Shown: in pieces, positions 20,877 to 31,484 of the stretch
How the letters are laid out: every line of letters starts with the position of its first letter
How positions within the stretch are numbered: the stretch's first letter is position 1
DNA from: Rhizophagus irregularis
Lineage: Eukaryota; Glomeromycota; Glomeromycetes; Glomerales; Glomeraceae
Direction of reading: 5' to 3'
Assembly (NCBI RefSeq): GCF_026210795.1
Contig: NC_089437.1
Coordinates: 2,108,001 to 2,172,000 of the forward strand
DNA: 64,000 nt
The notes under the pieces: generated by a model
Told to the model about the DNA's origin: nothing
Database searches by the model: none
Seen by the model: the letters and a program-made list of their open reading frames with translations, nothing else
Program-made: the position numbers and the translations under genes

Positions 20877-22018
20877 ATGGTTTTTTTGCATGAGATTGGT
20901 AAGAAAACTGGGGAAAACTATTTCATTAAAGCAAAATGGCGTTATTTAAACATTTGGCTAGCGAAATTCATGAACAACTCCACATTCAGAAATGCGGCTT
21001 TTAATTAATAAATTTCCGTCAAATTTTATTATCGTTTTCACTACTTGACTCGCGAATCACCAATTAATATTATAAATTTCTTAAATTTTTTGAAATTTTT
21101 TTTTTCTTTGCATTCAATTTACATGAATTCTATCATAAAAATAAGTTTTTTTAAAAAAATCCTTTTTAAAGAAAAAATTAAATATATATTTTTAACATTA
21201 AAAATATATGTAATTTTATAAGGGGAAAAGATTTTCTAAATTAGTAAAGCAAGTTATTTAAATGGATTTTGCATAAAATGTAAAAAATTAATTTTTTATA
21301 ATAAAATAATAATATTTTAATATTATTCTATTCATTGGGTTTTGGTTTATAATAGTTCCAATAATTTCACATTTTCTTTTTTGTCCATCTATTCTAAAAT
21401 TTTAGTAATAATTCTAAAACTACTTTAACTTTTTTTTCTCTATTAGTAAATTTTAAGTCAATAATATCAATATTAAACAGTTTTAATAAGTTTTTTTCTT
21501 ATTGAATAGTTTGATGCCATATTATTTTTTATTTTTTAAATAATAGTTTAAAAGTATAATTAATATTTGTAAGAAGAAGATAATTATTTGGATAATTTAT
21601 TTTTCTTTTTAGTAAATTTTGGAAGTTTTTTTTCTAATAATTTGGAAACTTTTTCTGTTTTTTTTTCAACTTTTCTTATATTTTTTACTTTACTAATTAT
21701 TTTTCTTTCCTTCCTTATTTTTTATAACAAATATATAATTTGATTATGCTTTTGTTATAATAAAATTAAATTTTTTTAAACCTTACAATTTTTCTAATCT
21801 ATACATAGAACTTGAATATATTTTTCTAATTTTCAAGAATGTTCTACACATAATTTTCTGATTAAAAAAAATAATAATTAATTCTACAAAATCAATAAGG
21901 TCTAAAATAAATTAGACTTTCTGAAATACTTTTTAATTTTTTAGTACTCTCTAAATATAATTTATTTATAATAATATAACAAATTTACTTATACTTTCTA
22001 TTATTAATTTATCTATTA
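20877..22018. other. AT-rich intergenic DNA
   Basis: I see no gene and no clean repeat ends. The stretch around 20930-21060 has more ordinary composition, but all frames are closed. Confidence 0.5.
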
Positions 22019-22191
22019 CAGTCAACCTTTTGTTATAATGAACCCTAGGGTCTAGACTTCAACTTCATTATAAGGTTATAGTGAAGATTTTAAGAGATTT
22101 GATTGGTTAATTCATTATAGCGAGAGGAAATTTATTATAGTTGTCTGAAAAATTCACTATATCAAGGGTTCGCTATATCAAGATTTGACTG
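22019..22191. mobile_element. Tc1/mariner-pogo-like MITE, TA-flanked
   Basis: The element runs from CAGTCAACC to TTGACTG and is flanked by TA on both sides (22017-22018 and 22192-22193). The two arms match over about 27 bp with a few mismatches, including TATAATGAACCC against GGGTTCGCTATA. CAGT ends with a TA target duplication are typical of pogo-type Tc1/mariner MITEs. It is 173 bp and non-coding. Confidence 0.82.
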
Positions 22192-22698
22192 TACTATACA
22201 GGCTAATAAAGTTTTTTCTGTTATTTGTGACATATTTATATCATTTTCTATTTCTATATTCTCTATAAAAATAGTTTGAATAGATAAGTCATTTTCCCAT
22301 CTTTCATTATAATTATTACTACTTCTTGAAATATTTGAAACTGATAAATAAATAGGTTCAAAAGGATTTTGACTTTATAAAAAGTAATTTTTTTCACATT
22401 TAGATATATTATGGCTTTTTGAAAATTTTCTGAAATAAACTGTTTATTAAAAAAATTTTCTTCCATTTTTTTAAAGTATATATTTTTTATTATATATAAA
22501 TATATTATAAAATAAATGACCTTTATGATAAGATTCTTTTAAACTGACCAAGACTTTTAAGATTTTAAAAAGTTTATTATAAATCTATTGACTATTTTTG
22601 TAATACAAAATTCAAGTTTGTTAAAAATATTACATAATTTATCAATAATTAAATTAAAAAAAATTTTAAAAATTATAGTAAATTTTGCTAGTAAAATG
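22192..22698. other. AT-rich spacer
   Basis: There is no supported gene. A 67-codon minus-strand frame at 22263-22466 is lysine, isoleucine and phenylalanine-rich, as random AT DNA would give. Confidence 0.5.
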
Positions 22699-23218
22699 AT
22701 TAATTCATGATCTGCCAGTGAACCATAAAATTTGACTATTAAAAGGCGGTGATAAGTTCATATATATTTTTAAATTTTAACAATAATTTAGAATCTGCGA
22801 TTCCGGAGAAAAAATATGGGATAACTCTCCTTCTATTGGTCATAGAGATATAAAATTATTACCATTAAATGCGTACGAATAGGAGACGAATCAATAAACC
22901 GAATTTTATTTTCGTACACTTTAGATGATGAGTTATCTTTAAAATCTTTAAAAAACTAAATTTTTTTTTTTCAAATTCAAATTTTCAGCTCTTATGAAAG
23001 TGTCTTTTGGTGCTTAAAATTTTTACTGGTCTTTTATTATTAAGACAGCCAAATGGCATATTTTTATGGCTATAATATTAGTTTTCATATTATATTTTAG
23101 TAATATGTACCTTACATTGCCGGAACTGTAGATTCTGTACTATTAGTAAATATATATATAACTTTCACCGGAATTTAATAGCCAAGTTTTATGGTTCACT
23201 GGCAGATCACGAATTAAT
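22699..23218. mobile_element. 520-bp terminal-inverted-repeat element
   Basis: The left arm contains TGATCTGCCAGTGAACCATA (22708 on) and the right arm its reverse complement (23191-23210). The match continues with mismatches for about 55 bp, including the outer ATTAATTC/GAATTAAT. The centre (about 22790-23130) has no coding frame. No clear target duplication was found, so the superfamily is unassigned. Confidence 0.8.
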
Positions 23219-23883
23219 ATATTATATTACACCATTTGAAATAATTTATATATAATATTATTATATGACTTACTTTATTTTCTGATTATAAAAAAGTCAA
23301 ATATTGTAACAATAAAACTATACTTTACTTATATTTATTTTTTCAGCCCTCCTTTGAATAACTTGTAATTTAAAGTTGATATAATGTCATATGAACTTTT
23401 AAAATTGTGAATTAAATATAATTAGTTTAATATTTTAAGATGTTTTCTAATTGTTAAACTTTAACTTCGCTAAAGAAATAATGGCTAATATTTCTTCCTT
23501 CTGATATATTGGACAAATAATTATGAAATATTTTATAGATATTCAAGCTCATAAAATAGATGTAAATATCATTCTTATTATTACTTTGTATATATTATAT
23601 AATAACAGTTTTTTTATAGAATTGTATAATAGCAAAATAGTATTTTTTTTAGAAAAATAAGATATTCTATAATAGTCATATGGATTTATTTTTTTTACAT
23701 AATAACTAAAAATTATTAATAAAAATTAAGATACTAACTTTACTTGTCTTTATATTTAATAAATTACCAAAACTTTAATTTTGTGCATATTATATGTATT
23801 TACTATTGCAACTTAAAATTCCTTTAGTATTTCTCAATAATAAATATTATATAATATACTAACTAGATTGCTATAAATATAAA

Positions 23884-24136
23884 TACTTTACAGAAACTTT
23901 AAGTTTTCAAATGATATCATTTCAATATCATTTCAATATCATTTCAATATAAATTTAATAATTAATATCGATACGATATCAAAATAAAGTATTATTATTT
24001 GATATCATTTTGATATTAAATCGATATTGAAATAATATTAAAATGATAATTAAAATGATATCAAAATGATACTGTTAAGATAAACTTAATAATATCGATT
24101 CTATATTGATTAAAAATGTTAAGTTTCTGTAAAGTA
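23884..24136. mobile_element. TIR element ending TACTTTACAGAAACTT
   Basis: The two ends are perfect inverted copies of TACTTTACAGAAACTT (the match extends to AAATACTTTACAG at the left and CTGTAAAGTATTT at the right). The outermost TA is consistent with a TA target site. The interior is an AT-rich imperfect palindrome of ATGATATCATTTCAATATC blocks read in both directions. A second element with the same ends lies at 36484-36639. Confidence 0.82.
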
Positions 24137-24237
24137 TTTGTCCATTACTATTTGATATTAGATTTTGATATATACTATTGCAGCCTAAAGTTTTCTTAGT
24201 ATTCCTCAATAAATGTTATATAATATACCATTACACA

Positions 24238-24330
24238 GGTCAAAAAGTGAAAAATCAGGCAAAAATCAGTCACCAATCAGTCATCAATTGGTGACTGATT
24301 GATGCCTGATTTTTTACTTTGCTGTAATTG
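24238..24330. mobile_element. Small palindromic element related to the 49.6-kb foldback
   Basis: Left arm AAGTGAAAAATCAGGC with CAGTCACCAAT is answered by ATTGGTGACTG and GCCTGATTTTTTACTT after a loop of a few bases. The spacing of the surrounding tandem units (179 rather than 102 bp) implies about 77 bp of inserted DNA. The arm sequence is shared with the ends of the 540-bp foldback at 49612-50150, so both belong to one family. Confidence 0.72.
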
Positions 24331-24865
24331 CTAATATTAGATTTTGATATATACTATTGCAGCCTAAAATTCTCTTAGTATTTCTCAATAAATGTTATAT
24401 AATATACTATTGTAAATTGATTTGTTGTGATCACTGATATTAGATTTTGATAAATGCTATTGCAATCTAAAATTCCTTTAGTGTTCTTCAATAATATTAT
24501 ATAATTTACCATTGTAGATTGAATTGCTATGATCACTGATATTAAATTTTGATATATGCTATTACAGCCTAATATTTTTTAATAAATGTTATATAATATA
24601 CTATTGTAGACTGGATTGCTGTAATTGCATATAATATAAAATAAAGCATCTTTTTTGTAGAAATCAGAAAAATCTTTATTGAAATAAACGGGAAATCTTA
24701 TTGCAAAAACTTATTAATTACTATAAATTGGATAATAATCAAGCTAATTTTATTCAACTCCAATAATAATAGTAAGGGAAAAGTAGATGTATTGTTAAGT
24801 TTGTTATCACCTTTCCTTCTTTTTCATGAATATTTAGTTGCTGATTAATAAATATAAATACTCAA

Positions 24866-25617
24866 ATACTCATAGAAATTTTTAATGTAGATCAAGATCT
24901 TAATGATTGTATCACCAATATTTTAATGGAAAATAGAAGAGAAATCTATTATATTAAAATAGGTGGAGATGGCCATAATGTTAGAAGAAAGCAAAATCAT
25001 GTAATGACTTTTTGTCTATTGAGATATAGTACTTAAACCTAATCATCAATTTAGGTATATTTATATATATATATATACAGTATTTGTGTTTTATTTTATT
25101 AATCCAATTGACCGAGTTAAAAAAATGCCAATTGAATTTTATTTTTCTAAAATGCGCCTAATAAATTTGTATAATTGTTTAAAAAAAATTATGCATATTT
25201 ATATTTTTTTATAGTGTTATAAAAGACCTGCTTTATTTCCTGCAATTGATTTATTTAATTATATTCCTGATCTTTTACAAATTTCTGATATATTGATGGA
25301 ATGTTCTTTAGAGATTTATTTAAAAGAAATGATTTTGAACAAAACGTCAAGGAAAAGATTGAAAAAAAAAATCATGAGCAGGTACATTTATTTATTTATT
25401 TTTAAATTAAATCGAAACTTTATATTTTATTTATTAGGTTAAATTATTTTTTGGAGGAACTACAAATGGGAGGTGGCAAGAAAATAAAGCCCGTTGTCTA
25501 TAATATACTGGTATTTGAAAATAGACAGATTTGTGATTTAGATGATATTACTTTACCAACAATTTACTTAACTAATAATATTCCAAATGAAATAACATGT
25601 AATAACATTAATATATA
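24866..25617 (+). pseudogene. Decayed fragment of a dispersed repeat gene family
   Basis: Several open pieces follow one another. The first (about 24890-25036) reads DLNDCITNILMENRR, then IYYIKIGGDGHNVRRKQNHV, then stops. The second (about 25212-25390) reads FPAIDLFNYIPDLLQISDIL, then MECSLEIYLKEM, with a GT at its end. A third starts near 25438 with LEELQMGGGKKIKPVVYN and ends at a TAA near 25617. From memory these resemble an uncharacterised multi-copy protein family of Rhizophagus with GGDGRNVGRK and ALIDVFNYVPDELH-like motifs. The family match is recall, not a search. The pieces are interrupted and lack a start. Confidence 0.5.
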
Positions 25618-26213
25618 AGATAATGGTTGACGAGTCTATTCATAATTTTTGTATAAATAAAATGTAAACTTGATAAAATTTAATATTTAACATGTAAAAT
25701 ATTTAGTACAAGGTGCATAACTACATCAATAAAAATAACTATACGATATACGATATATGATAAACACAATAGCCATCCTTGATTGTAAGCTGATTGTTGA
25801 AGAGGATAGCGTGGTAGCCGTGGTAGAATAGGTCTATATCACGATGGGTTTGATTGATTATTATTAGTTTTGCAAGTAACAAGTGAGAGTTATAGCACGT
25901 TGATGTTCTTGATTTAATAAACTGTTTTAATTGTTTTGATTATAACGGTAAATAAAAAATTTACATTTGTACTTACTCGTCAACAAATTCTCTCGAATCA
26001 GTTGTAAACTTGCAGGTAACTGTACCACATTGAAAGATTCGGTCATTTTCAACTAACTCATTACCCAGCTGAAAGTAACTTCATAATCCCTCATAATTTA
26101 CAAAAAGTACGTATCCAGTTGTATTTGTTTTAGGATCTTGTCAACAATTCCAATGTTCATAATTAAGAATTTGCTTTAATCTCAGTTCCCCTTACTCACC
26201 TTTAAACGTACAA
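25618..26213. other. Intergenic DNA of less extreme composition
   Basis: No gene is supported. A run of ACGATATACGATATATGATA near 25741 is a short direct repeat. Confidence 0.4.
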
Positions 26214-27540
26214 TGATATTTTCGTAATGAAGATTTATATCTAAAAAGAGGCTCGTTTGAAATAAGTAAACAAAGACATTTTCAGGAAAGACATTTATTG
26301 AAAGTCTTGAAATCCCACAGAATGTTGATTGAAACCCAGAAGCCTCTTAATGAAGATTATAAATGCGCCTTGGTAAGTTACCTGGTTTTAAGGGCATCCT
26401 TTTGTTTTCTTCGTCAAACATATTTATCAGCTTATTTTCGTCATCCTCCGTAGAAAAAGCATTTTTCAACTTTTGATAAAAATGTGATTATAACTTCGTC
26501 CCAATGCTCATTCATCACTTTATCCGTATCGGTTATTGCTTAAATTTATACTGTCCATTTTCCAATCTTCCCTCATATGTGAATATTCAGCGTGAAGAGG
26601 AATTTGATCAAGATAACACGGTATGCCAAAAATAATTTCCTTACAATGGCATTGCTATGTTTTTAGTCGATCAGATCATTAAAAACGAGTGGAACACATG
26701 TTTATGATTATTATGTCGACATCGTAAAATCAATTCATTAATTCATTAATTCAATTTCATCAAATCGGGAGGAAGAATATAGTAGTATAATTAATTAAAT
26801 TGCGATAAAAGCTATGAAATTTGGGTTTCTAATTTCCTCTTACCTTATCACTTTTTGCTCCCTTAACGATGACATTCGAAATTTTCCTCCGACGTCCTTT
26901 TAATACTTGTCTCAATTTTTGTACTGTTTTTGGTAAATTTCGATTTAAATAGTTTAAATAAGCATAGTCAAACCCATTTTTTTCAAAAAAGAAACAAGTC
27001 TTCTTCAGGAGTAATAGTAGCACAAGAAGAAGCCACATCACAAACATTAGAACATGATATAAATAAACATTACGAAGAAGAAAGTGAAGATTGGTGGGAA
27101 GTTTATCGATCGTACAAATATGAAACAACAGATAATCTTGGAGATTTATTTAGAGTCGAAGCTCAAGTCATAAATAAACAACATGCTGAATTACATGATT
27201 TACAAAAAGCGGGTATTTAAAACTTAAGATACAGAAACACAAGAGGTTTATAATGCTGGAATTGGATTTCAGCAGTTTCAAACTAATTATAATACTAGTA
27301 CAATTGCTGCTGCAGGAACTATACAACATCAAGATGATGATTTAGTAGACGTAAAGCAATATCAGCGAATTCATGTTTTTCAATATAGTGTAAGAGGAAT
27401 GTTAATCGATGAATATGAGGAAGAACGATTAGCTATCAACTGGAAATCGATATATTTAATCAATGGGAATATTCTAGCGAACACGAAAATAGTCAATCTG
27501 ATGAATTGGGTTTTAAAATTTTGCACACATAATATAATCT
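26214..27540 (+). pseudogene. Unrecognised coding fragments, probably one broken or unmodelled gene
   Basis: I do not recognise this gene. A 54-codon open stretch (about 26218-26379) contains KQRHFQERHLLKVLKSHRML and ends at a good donor GTAAGT. A second open stretch to about 26619 contains NLPSYVNIQREEEFDQDNT before GTATGC. An open frame at 26930-27220 contains HYEEESEDWWEVYRSYKYET and DLFRVEAQVINKQHAELHDL. After its stop a +1 or +2 shift opens a frame (about 27228-27535) with ETQEVYNAGIGFQQF and RIHVFQYSVRGMLIDEYEEE. The composition looks coding, but no single intron model joins all pieces, so it is either a pseudogene or a gene with unusual splicing. An overlapping minus-strand frame (26829-27128) ends with a basic stretch and cannot be excluded. 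Confidence 0.4.
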
Positions 27541-27715
27541 AGTTAATCTCAATTTTTACAATGTTTAGCGTGTGAATTTCCTGCTTAGTCGTACATGTGA
27601 TGTTCTTGATTATATCACAATTTGAAAATCATTTCCCGTTTAATCTGATAATTCTGCTGATGATCTATTAACGAAATAAATTTCAACTTTTGCTTCTTTG
27701 TTTAAACTATTTGGA

Positions 27716-28762
27716 ATGACAGGCGTAAATTCTCCAAAGTCCACATTATATCACTGGATTAATAATTCCTCAAAAAAATTGTTACTTGATTTTCGTCCCC
27801 TGCATAAGCACTATACTCGCAGAATTATCCCTTCAGTTTGCATTCCTTTCACTGATCTTAAAAAACATTTATTTGAACTTCCCTCAAAGTCTTTACCATT
27901 TGCAGTATTAGAACCTCACGATAACGCAGGTATTACTCAAAAATTGCTTATAGATCAAGGTTGGAATGTTCCTTGGATTTTTGTTGAGGGAGAAGAATTA
28001 TGGGAAGTTAGTCGAGAGCTTGGAATTTTAGAAGAAATCGATGATGGTCCAAATAATGAATTCAAAAATCGACTTAAATGGACGTTATTTCAACCTAGTC
28101 CATTTTTGGTGAGAACTATAGATCGTATCGAAGAATCACTTAAACATTTATCATCGAATCATGTTGTTAATTGTCTCGATATTGCTTGCGGAAATGGAAG
28201 AGATGCTGCGTGGTTAAGTTCGCGTCAAACTATTGATTGGCGAGTTACCGCAGTTGACGCAATGTCAGTAGCCCTAGATCGTACAAGACAATTAGCATCA
28301 GATTTAGACGTGTTATTTAAAATTCAAACTTTTCACGCTAAAATCATGGTAGATGGATCTGTCAAAAGATATCAAGAATCTTTGTCATCACAAACATCTA
28401 TGAAAGATGGAGATGGTGCCTCTGAGATGATCAAAACTCGACCAAAATTTGATAATATTCCTGAAAAAGAGATTGAATTTCTAAATAAAGAATACGATCT
28501 CGTGATTTCGATTCGTTTCTTACGTCGGGAATTCTTATCCAATATGGCAAGTCTTGTAAAACCTCGTGGATTTCTTTTAATTAGCACATTCGTTAATGAT
28601 GGAAGACATACTTATAAGAATCCGCGAAGTAATTCTCATAGATTAGAGCTTGGTGAACTTGCTACTAAATTTCGAAAAGGATTTGAAATTATAAATGATG
28701 AAATTGAATTAATCGAAGATGGAAGACCGGTTAATTCATTTTTAGCAAGAAAGAAAATATAG
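27716..28762 (+). CDS. Rhodanese-like/SAM-dependent methyltransferase fusion protein
   Basis: The protein has 348 residues from the first ATG at 27716 and no intron. Residues about 10-110 look like a rhodanese fold: LLLDFRPLHKHYTRRIIPSV, then FTDLKKHLFELPSK, then LPFAVLEPHDNAGITQKLL. The position where active rhodaneses carry the catalytic Cys loop reads LEPHDNAG, so this domain is probably inactive and may bind or dimerise. Residues about 148-345 form a class I methyltransferase: NCLDIACGNGRDAAWLS is motif I, VTAVDAMSVAL holds the acidic post-I residue, and YDLVISIRFLRREFL with LVKPRGFLLISTF matches the R(F/Y)LxRxLL...LKPGG pattern of TehB-like bacterial enzymes. The substrate is unknown. 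Lack of introns among intron-rich neighbours may point to transfer or retroposition. Confidence 0.88.
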   Translation: MTGVNSPKSTLYHWINNSSKKLLLDFRPLHKHYTRRIIPSVCIPFTDLKKHLFELPSKSLPFAVLEPHDNAGITQKLLIDQGWNVPWIFVEGEELWEVSRELGILEEIDDGPNNEFKNRLKWTLFQPSPFLVRTIDRIEESLKHLSSNHVVNCLDIACGNGRDAAWLSSRQTIDWRVTAVDAMSVALDRTRQLASDLDVLFKIQTFHAKIMVDGSVKRYQESLSSQTSMKDGDGASEMIKTRPKFDNIPEKEIEFLNKEYDLVISIRFLRREFLSNMASLVKPRGFLLISTFVNDGRHTYKNPRSNSHRLELGELATKFRKGFEIINDEIELIEDGRPVNSFLARKKI

Positions 28763-29510
28763 TACATTTACAAAAGTGACACTCGTGACCTGCGTATATT
28801 ATCATCAGTCACGTCGTACGGGTCAAGAAGGCTACATTTGTCATTTTTCTGCATTATATTATTTATTTATTTATTTATCTTTTTTTTTATCAATTAAAGC
28901 TAAAATGAAGCGGTAAAAATTGGATTGTCAATTTATGTTTATTTCCATAGTCAAAATATTGAAAATCACAACAAAGTACCTGTTGTGACATAGATATACT
29001 TTTTGATAATGACACAAAAAAGAAAAAAAAGAAAAGACGACTTTTTGACATAAGGTGATGTCAGAACATATGCAGTGTACAAGGTGCACAGAATAGTAAA
29101 AAAATGACGTCTAAGATAAAAAAACTCCTTTTTTTTACACAAAACCAATTAATTATATAATTATATTCTTCCTTGTCGAGTGAATTAGTTAGTTCTTTAA
29201 TTCTTAAGCGCGACATTTTCGTGTTATTAATAATTATAACCAGGCGTTACGTTAGTGAACGATTAAAACTTATTAACCGCAACGTGTGTTTGAGAAAAAT
29301 CTTTTTGTTCGAGTTTTGTTCACGATTGTAGCGATTCTCTTTTGCGATAAATTTATCTATAAAACTCATTTTGTGTTCTTTCATTTCGCTTTTTTTCTTC
29401 TAAAAACTTAGTTTTGGACTTATCATTAGATAGATTTTTTAGCCTATCATATGAAATAATAATTGATATATTCAAAATTCTTGAAAAGAAATATTTGATA
29501 CAATATTACA
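28763..29510. other. Intergenic region upstream of the DCAF7 gene
   Basis: This 750-bp spacer contains the methyltransferase 3' end and the DCAF7 promoter and leader. CGTTACGTTAGTGAACG-type mixed composition around 29215-29345 is more GC-rich than usual and may be the promoter core. No gene is supported. Confidence 0.45.
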
Positions 29511-31484
29511 ATGACACATCCTTCAGTTCAAAGAACTGCTTACCAAAATTCATATTACCCAGAAACACTTCCACAGCCCACCACTTCTTCCTCATCTCGT
29601 CCATCTCAACCGGCGCCACAAACAGCTCAAGCACTTCCTGGAACTTTTCCAACAGCTCGTAACGCATATCATCCTCAACCCACATTACAACAATCTTCAG
29701 AACAGTCCTTGCCACATTATCATCCACCAACGTCAGCGCATCCTCATCCACCACCTGCTCACCCTCCTACTTCGCCACCATTAACGCCTTTTCCTCCGGA
29801 TATGAATGGTAGCGCACCTAGAACACGTCCAGATGTCGCAAATGGCTTACTTAAAAAAGAAATGTATGAATATAAAGCTCCATGGCCTGTGTACGGTTTA
29901 GATTGGTCCAAACGACCTGGCGAAAAATCATTTAGGCTTGCCCTGGGAAGTTTTCTTGAAGAATTTTCCAATAAGGTTCGTTTTGTCAGAACTTTACTTT
30001 TCTGATAGCGAATGATCATTGATTTTATCCCAATGTCATAATATAATTCCAATGAGGTCGTTTAAACTATGTTTATCTAAACACAACATTCAACAGGTTC
30101 TAATTCCTGTTGTGTTTTATTAATAACACGTTTTTACAACAATAAAAATATAATGACATGTCGAAATTCTGGATTTCATACTAATGTTTTACTTTATTTA
30201 TTAAAGCTACAAATTATTACGCTTGCCGAGCTTGCTTATGATGATTACGTTCGAACTCCTAATACTGACTTTGTAAAAATCGCTGAAGCAGATCATCATT
30301 ATCCAATTACTAAAGTATTATGGGAGCCATTCAGGGTTGGTTTTTTTTTATTGACCATATAAAACATGCTCAAACTAAACTGATCAATTAAAATTTAAAT
30401 AAATTTTAGGGAGGTTTAAATACTCCTGACTTATTAGCAACAGCTGCTGACCACTTGCGATTGTGGGAAATTACGGATGAAATAAATAATGCAAGCAATA
30501 CAATTGGCGCTAATAGTCACACTGGATTTAGACAAAAAAAATTAAATCACAAATCAATATTAACTAATGTAAGGCTAATATATTTTAAAATTAGATTTTA
30601 GATAAAAATTAATAACAACACTTTTTAACATAGACGAAAGCTGATTTTAATGCTCCACTTACATCCTTTGATTGGAATGAAGTCGATCCAACACTAGCAG
30701 TAACATCAAGCATTGATACGACATGCACAGTGTGGAATGTTGAAACAAGACAAGCAAAGACGCAGCTTATTGCTCATGATAAAGAAGTTTATGATGTAGC
30801 ATTTGCAACTAGCTCGACTGATGTCTTTGCAAGTGTTGGTGCAGATGGAAGTGTTAGAATGTTCGATTTGAGGTTAGAATTATTCCTCATAATGTTGTTA
30901 TTTTTAAAAGGAAATTTAACATTTCTTGTTTTCTCTTTCAAATTAATAGAGCACTAGAACATTCTACAATTATATACGAAACAGTAATGCCACATCCATC
31001 ACAAGTAAATGCATCTAACCAAACACAGTCTACTGCATTGCTTAGGTTATGTTTTAACAAAATTGAGCCTCAATATTTGGCTACCTTCCATATGGATTCT
31101 ACTGATGTTCAGATACTAGATGTAAGAGTTCCCGGTGTTCCCGTTGCAGAATTAAGAGGCCATTCATCAACTGTTAATTGCGTCAATTGGGCACCAAACC
31201 ATAGAGGATATCTCTGTAGTGGTGGTTAGTAATATATACTATCTGAGTGAATATTTTTTTTCCATAATTAAATTTAATATTATTTTACAGGAGACGATTC
31301 TCAAGTACTAGTTTGGGATATAAATAATATGTCAATGTCTCATAATAATGTTAATAGATATAACCAGGATCCAATCTTGGCTTATAAAGCTGCTAATGAA
31401 ATTTGTCAATTAAGTTGGAGTTGCAAATGTCCTGATTGGGTAGCAATTGGATTTGGAAACACTGTACAAGCTCTGAGGGTATAA
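29511..31484 (+). CDS. DCAF7: DCAF7/WDR68-like WD40 protein
   Basis: DCAF7 (WDR68; related to plant TTG1) is a WD40 scaffold that binds DYRK1A and HIPK2 kinases and DDB1-CUL4 in animals. Six exons (29511-29975, 30207-30335, 30410-30568, 30634-30872, 30950-31224, 31291-31484) sum to 486 codons. The core from about residue 119 follows human DCAF7 closely: [119 protein letters not shown], and the terminal RV. The first 118 residues are a Pro/Gln/His-rich extension with [14 protein letters not shown], absent from the short animal protein. The start at 29511 is the only ATG giving this open frame. Confidence 0.96.

Larger units (their letters stand above)
23790..24640. repeat. Tandem repeat of about 102 bp, invaded by two elements
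   Basis: Units contain ATTAGATTTTGATATATAC, then GCAGCCTAAAATTC, CTCAATAAATGTTATATAAT and TGATCACTGAT. Unit starts at 24336, 24439 and 24541 give a period of about 102 bp. An earlier unit starts at 24157 and a partial one near 23790. Irregular spacing between the first units is explained by the TIR element at 23884-24136 and the palindrome near 24238-24325. About five copies remain, diverged from one another. Confidence 0.8.

Noticed and set aside
23884-24136. Short regular repeats (ATGATATCATTTCAATATC) considered as a CRISPR array
   Set aside because: The repeats lack unique spacers, are palindromic AT words inside a TIR element, and the genome is eukaryotic.
26829-27128. Minus-strand 99-codon frame with basic C-terminus
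   Set aside because: It overlaps the better plus-strand frame; its middle is a leucine run from CTT/GAA-rich DNA. Kept only as a caveat.
27698-27715. TTG start for the methyltransferase fusion
   Set aside because: A non-ATG start is unnecessary because an ATG lies six codons further on.
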